Below are positions 63,495-64,000 of a stretch of 64,000 nucleotides of DNA, piece after piece. This DNA is from Nocardiopsis alborubida. GTDB taxonomy: Bacteria > Actinomycetota > Actinomycetes > Streptosporangiales > Streptosporangiaceae. The stretch is from the NCBI RefSeq assembly GCF_012396365.1, contig NZ_JAAXPG010000030.1, forward strand, positions 27,647 to 91,646. The letters run 5' to 3'. The stretch's first letter is position 1. Each line of letters starts with the position of its first letter. Made by a program: the position numbers and the translations under genes. The notes beneath the pieces are model-generated. The model was given only the letters and a program-made list of their open reading frames with translations. It did no database searches and had not been told where the DNA came from.

Positions 63495-63880
63495 TCATTC
63501 CTCGGCGGGGGTCGTGTGGGAGCGCACGCGAAGCCAGCCGTGTGGCGTGTGGTGGTGGTCGTCGGTGGTCCACTCGTCGGCGTGGAACTCCCGGCCGCAG
63601 AAGCGCGCCGTGTCCGGAGGGAGCGGAGCGTGCGGTGGCCCGCCCCCGGGACCGGTCAGTGGGTGAACACGATGGAGCGCAGGCCGGGCGGCACCGCGTT
63701 CGGGTCTACGGGGAAGGGGGCCCACTCGCAGGGTGGCCGGATCGGGTATCGGCTTTCCGGCGCTAGCGGCCGGTCCTCAAGCGGCTCTGGCGGCTCCGGT
63801 CTCCGTCTCGGCGGGGAACGGGACGAGGGGGCCGACGGCTGGTTGGAAGGGTGCTCGCCGGAGGAGTTCGGCGATACTAA
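63495..63880 (-). pseudogene. Degraded minus-strand coding fragments
   Basis: Two adjoining minus-strand frames have the very high third-position GC of real genes but no start codon of their own. One ends at 63656 (...C-E-W-A-P-F-P-V-D-P-N-A-V-P-P-G-L-R-S-I-V-F-T-H). The other ends at 63495 (...R-F-C-G-R-E-F-H-A-D-E-W-T-T-D-D-H-H-H-T-P-H). They look like C-termini of genes cut by the AT-rich insertion boundary near 63880. I recognise neither family. The plus-strand frame here (63402-63884) is taken as a shadow. Confidence 0.4.
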
Positions 63881-63902
63881 TTAATTCATAAGTTTCCGTA
63901 CT

Positions 63903-64000
63903 TCATGCGTGGTCCGGAGGGGCATCTCGGATGTAGGACAGGTGCGGGTCGCCGAAGAAGGCGCGCACGATGCGGGGCGTCTTTTGCAGGCGGGCGAGCG
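63903..64000 (-). CDS. 3' end of an unidentified gene running off the window
   Basis: Minus-strand frame open from the right edge to a TGA at 63903, ending L-A-R-L-Q-K-T-P-R-I-V-R-A-F-F-G-D-P-H-L-S. Its third positions are almost all G or C, so it is probably a real gene. Only 31 codons are visible; no function can be given. Confidence 0.5.
   Translation of the reverse strand, partial: LARLQKTPRIVRAFFGDPHLSYIRDAPPDHA

Noticed and set aside
63402..63884. 160-codon plus-strand frame after the immunity gene
   Set aside because: Gly/Arg/Val-rich with weak codon bias, while the minus strand over the same bases has strong third-position GC.

Overview
The window is high-GC DNA (roughly 70% or more by eye) with dense, overlapping operons, GTG/TTG starts, leaderless promoters, Lsr2, BldC and chaplin-like genes. 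It comes from a mycelial actinomycete. The gene order and the proline-rich membrane proteins fit the Nocardiopsaceae (Nocardiopsis or a relative) best; the genus is inference.

Layout. 1-12465 is the conserved actinobacterial core block dacB - zinc metalloprotease - tilS - hpt - ftsH - folE - folP - NTF2-like - folB/folK fusion - DUF3180 - two PH-domain membrane proteins. 12466-13700 holds two small secreted chaplin-like genes, each with a strong terminator. 13814-19173 is the pantothenate/NAD block: DUF2520 protein, panC, an in-frame nadB-nadC fusion and coaX. After a CDF transporter, with a VapC-like toxin remnant at its 3' end, come lysS, a small LuxR-type regulator, a GNAT enzyme, a small membrane protein, lsr2 and clpC (20522-28509). 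The same syntenic backbone, known from mycobacteria and streptomycetes, continues with mutY and radA, but the c-di-AMP synthase gene disA that usually adjoins radA is absent. Accessory genes fill the space: a histidine phosphatase downstream of a perfect CebR/CelR-type palindrome and a subtilisin-inhibitor gene. 34573-43634 carries secreted hydrolases, proC, acuC and a small HTH gene. 43897-48180 is the complete System II cytochrome c maturation operon (resA-ccdA-resB-ccsB).

48276-57541 is mixed accessory DNA: a LacI regulator divergent from a pectate lyase with LacI-type operators between them, a duplicated DUF4333 lipoprotein, bldC, an ArsR/MFS pair and a HicA/HicB toxin-antitoxin pair. 57722-63401 is a WXG/type VII-style polymorphic toxin locus: DUF6177 protein, divergent small proteins, a large toxin and an AT-rich toxin tip plus putative immunity gene. 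The toxin reading frame is broken inside a run of AGGGG pentamers. Loss of exactly one pentamer restores an 888-residue ORF containing the W-x-G motif, which suggests a phase-variable (or erroneously sequenced) effector. This is the most interesting feature of the window. The right edge holds degraded minus-strand coding fragments and the tail of another gene.

All functional calls come from reading motifs and neighbourhoods; no database search was run.
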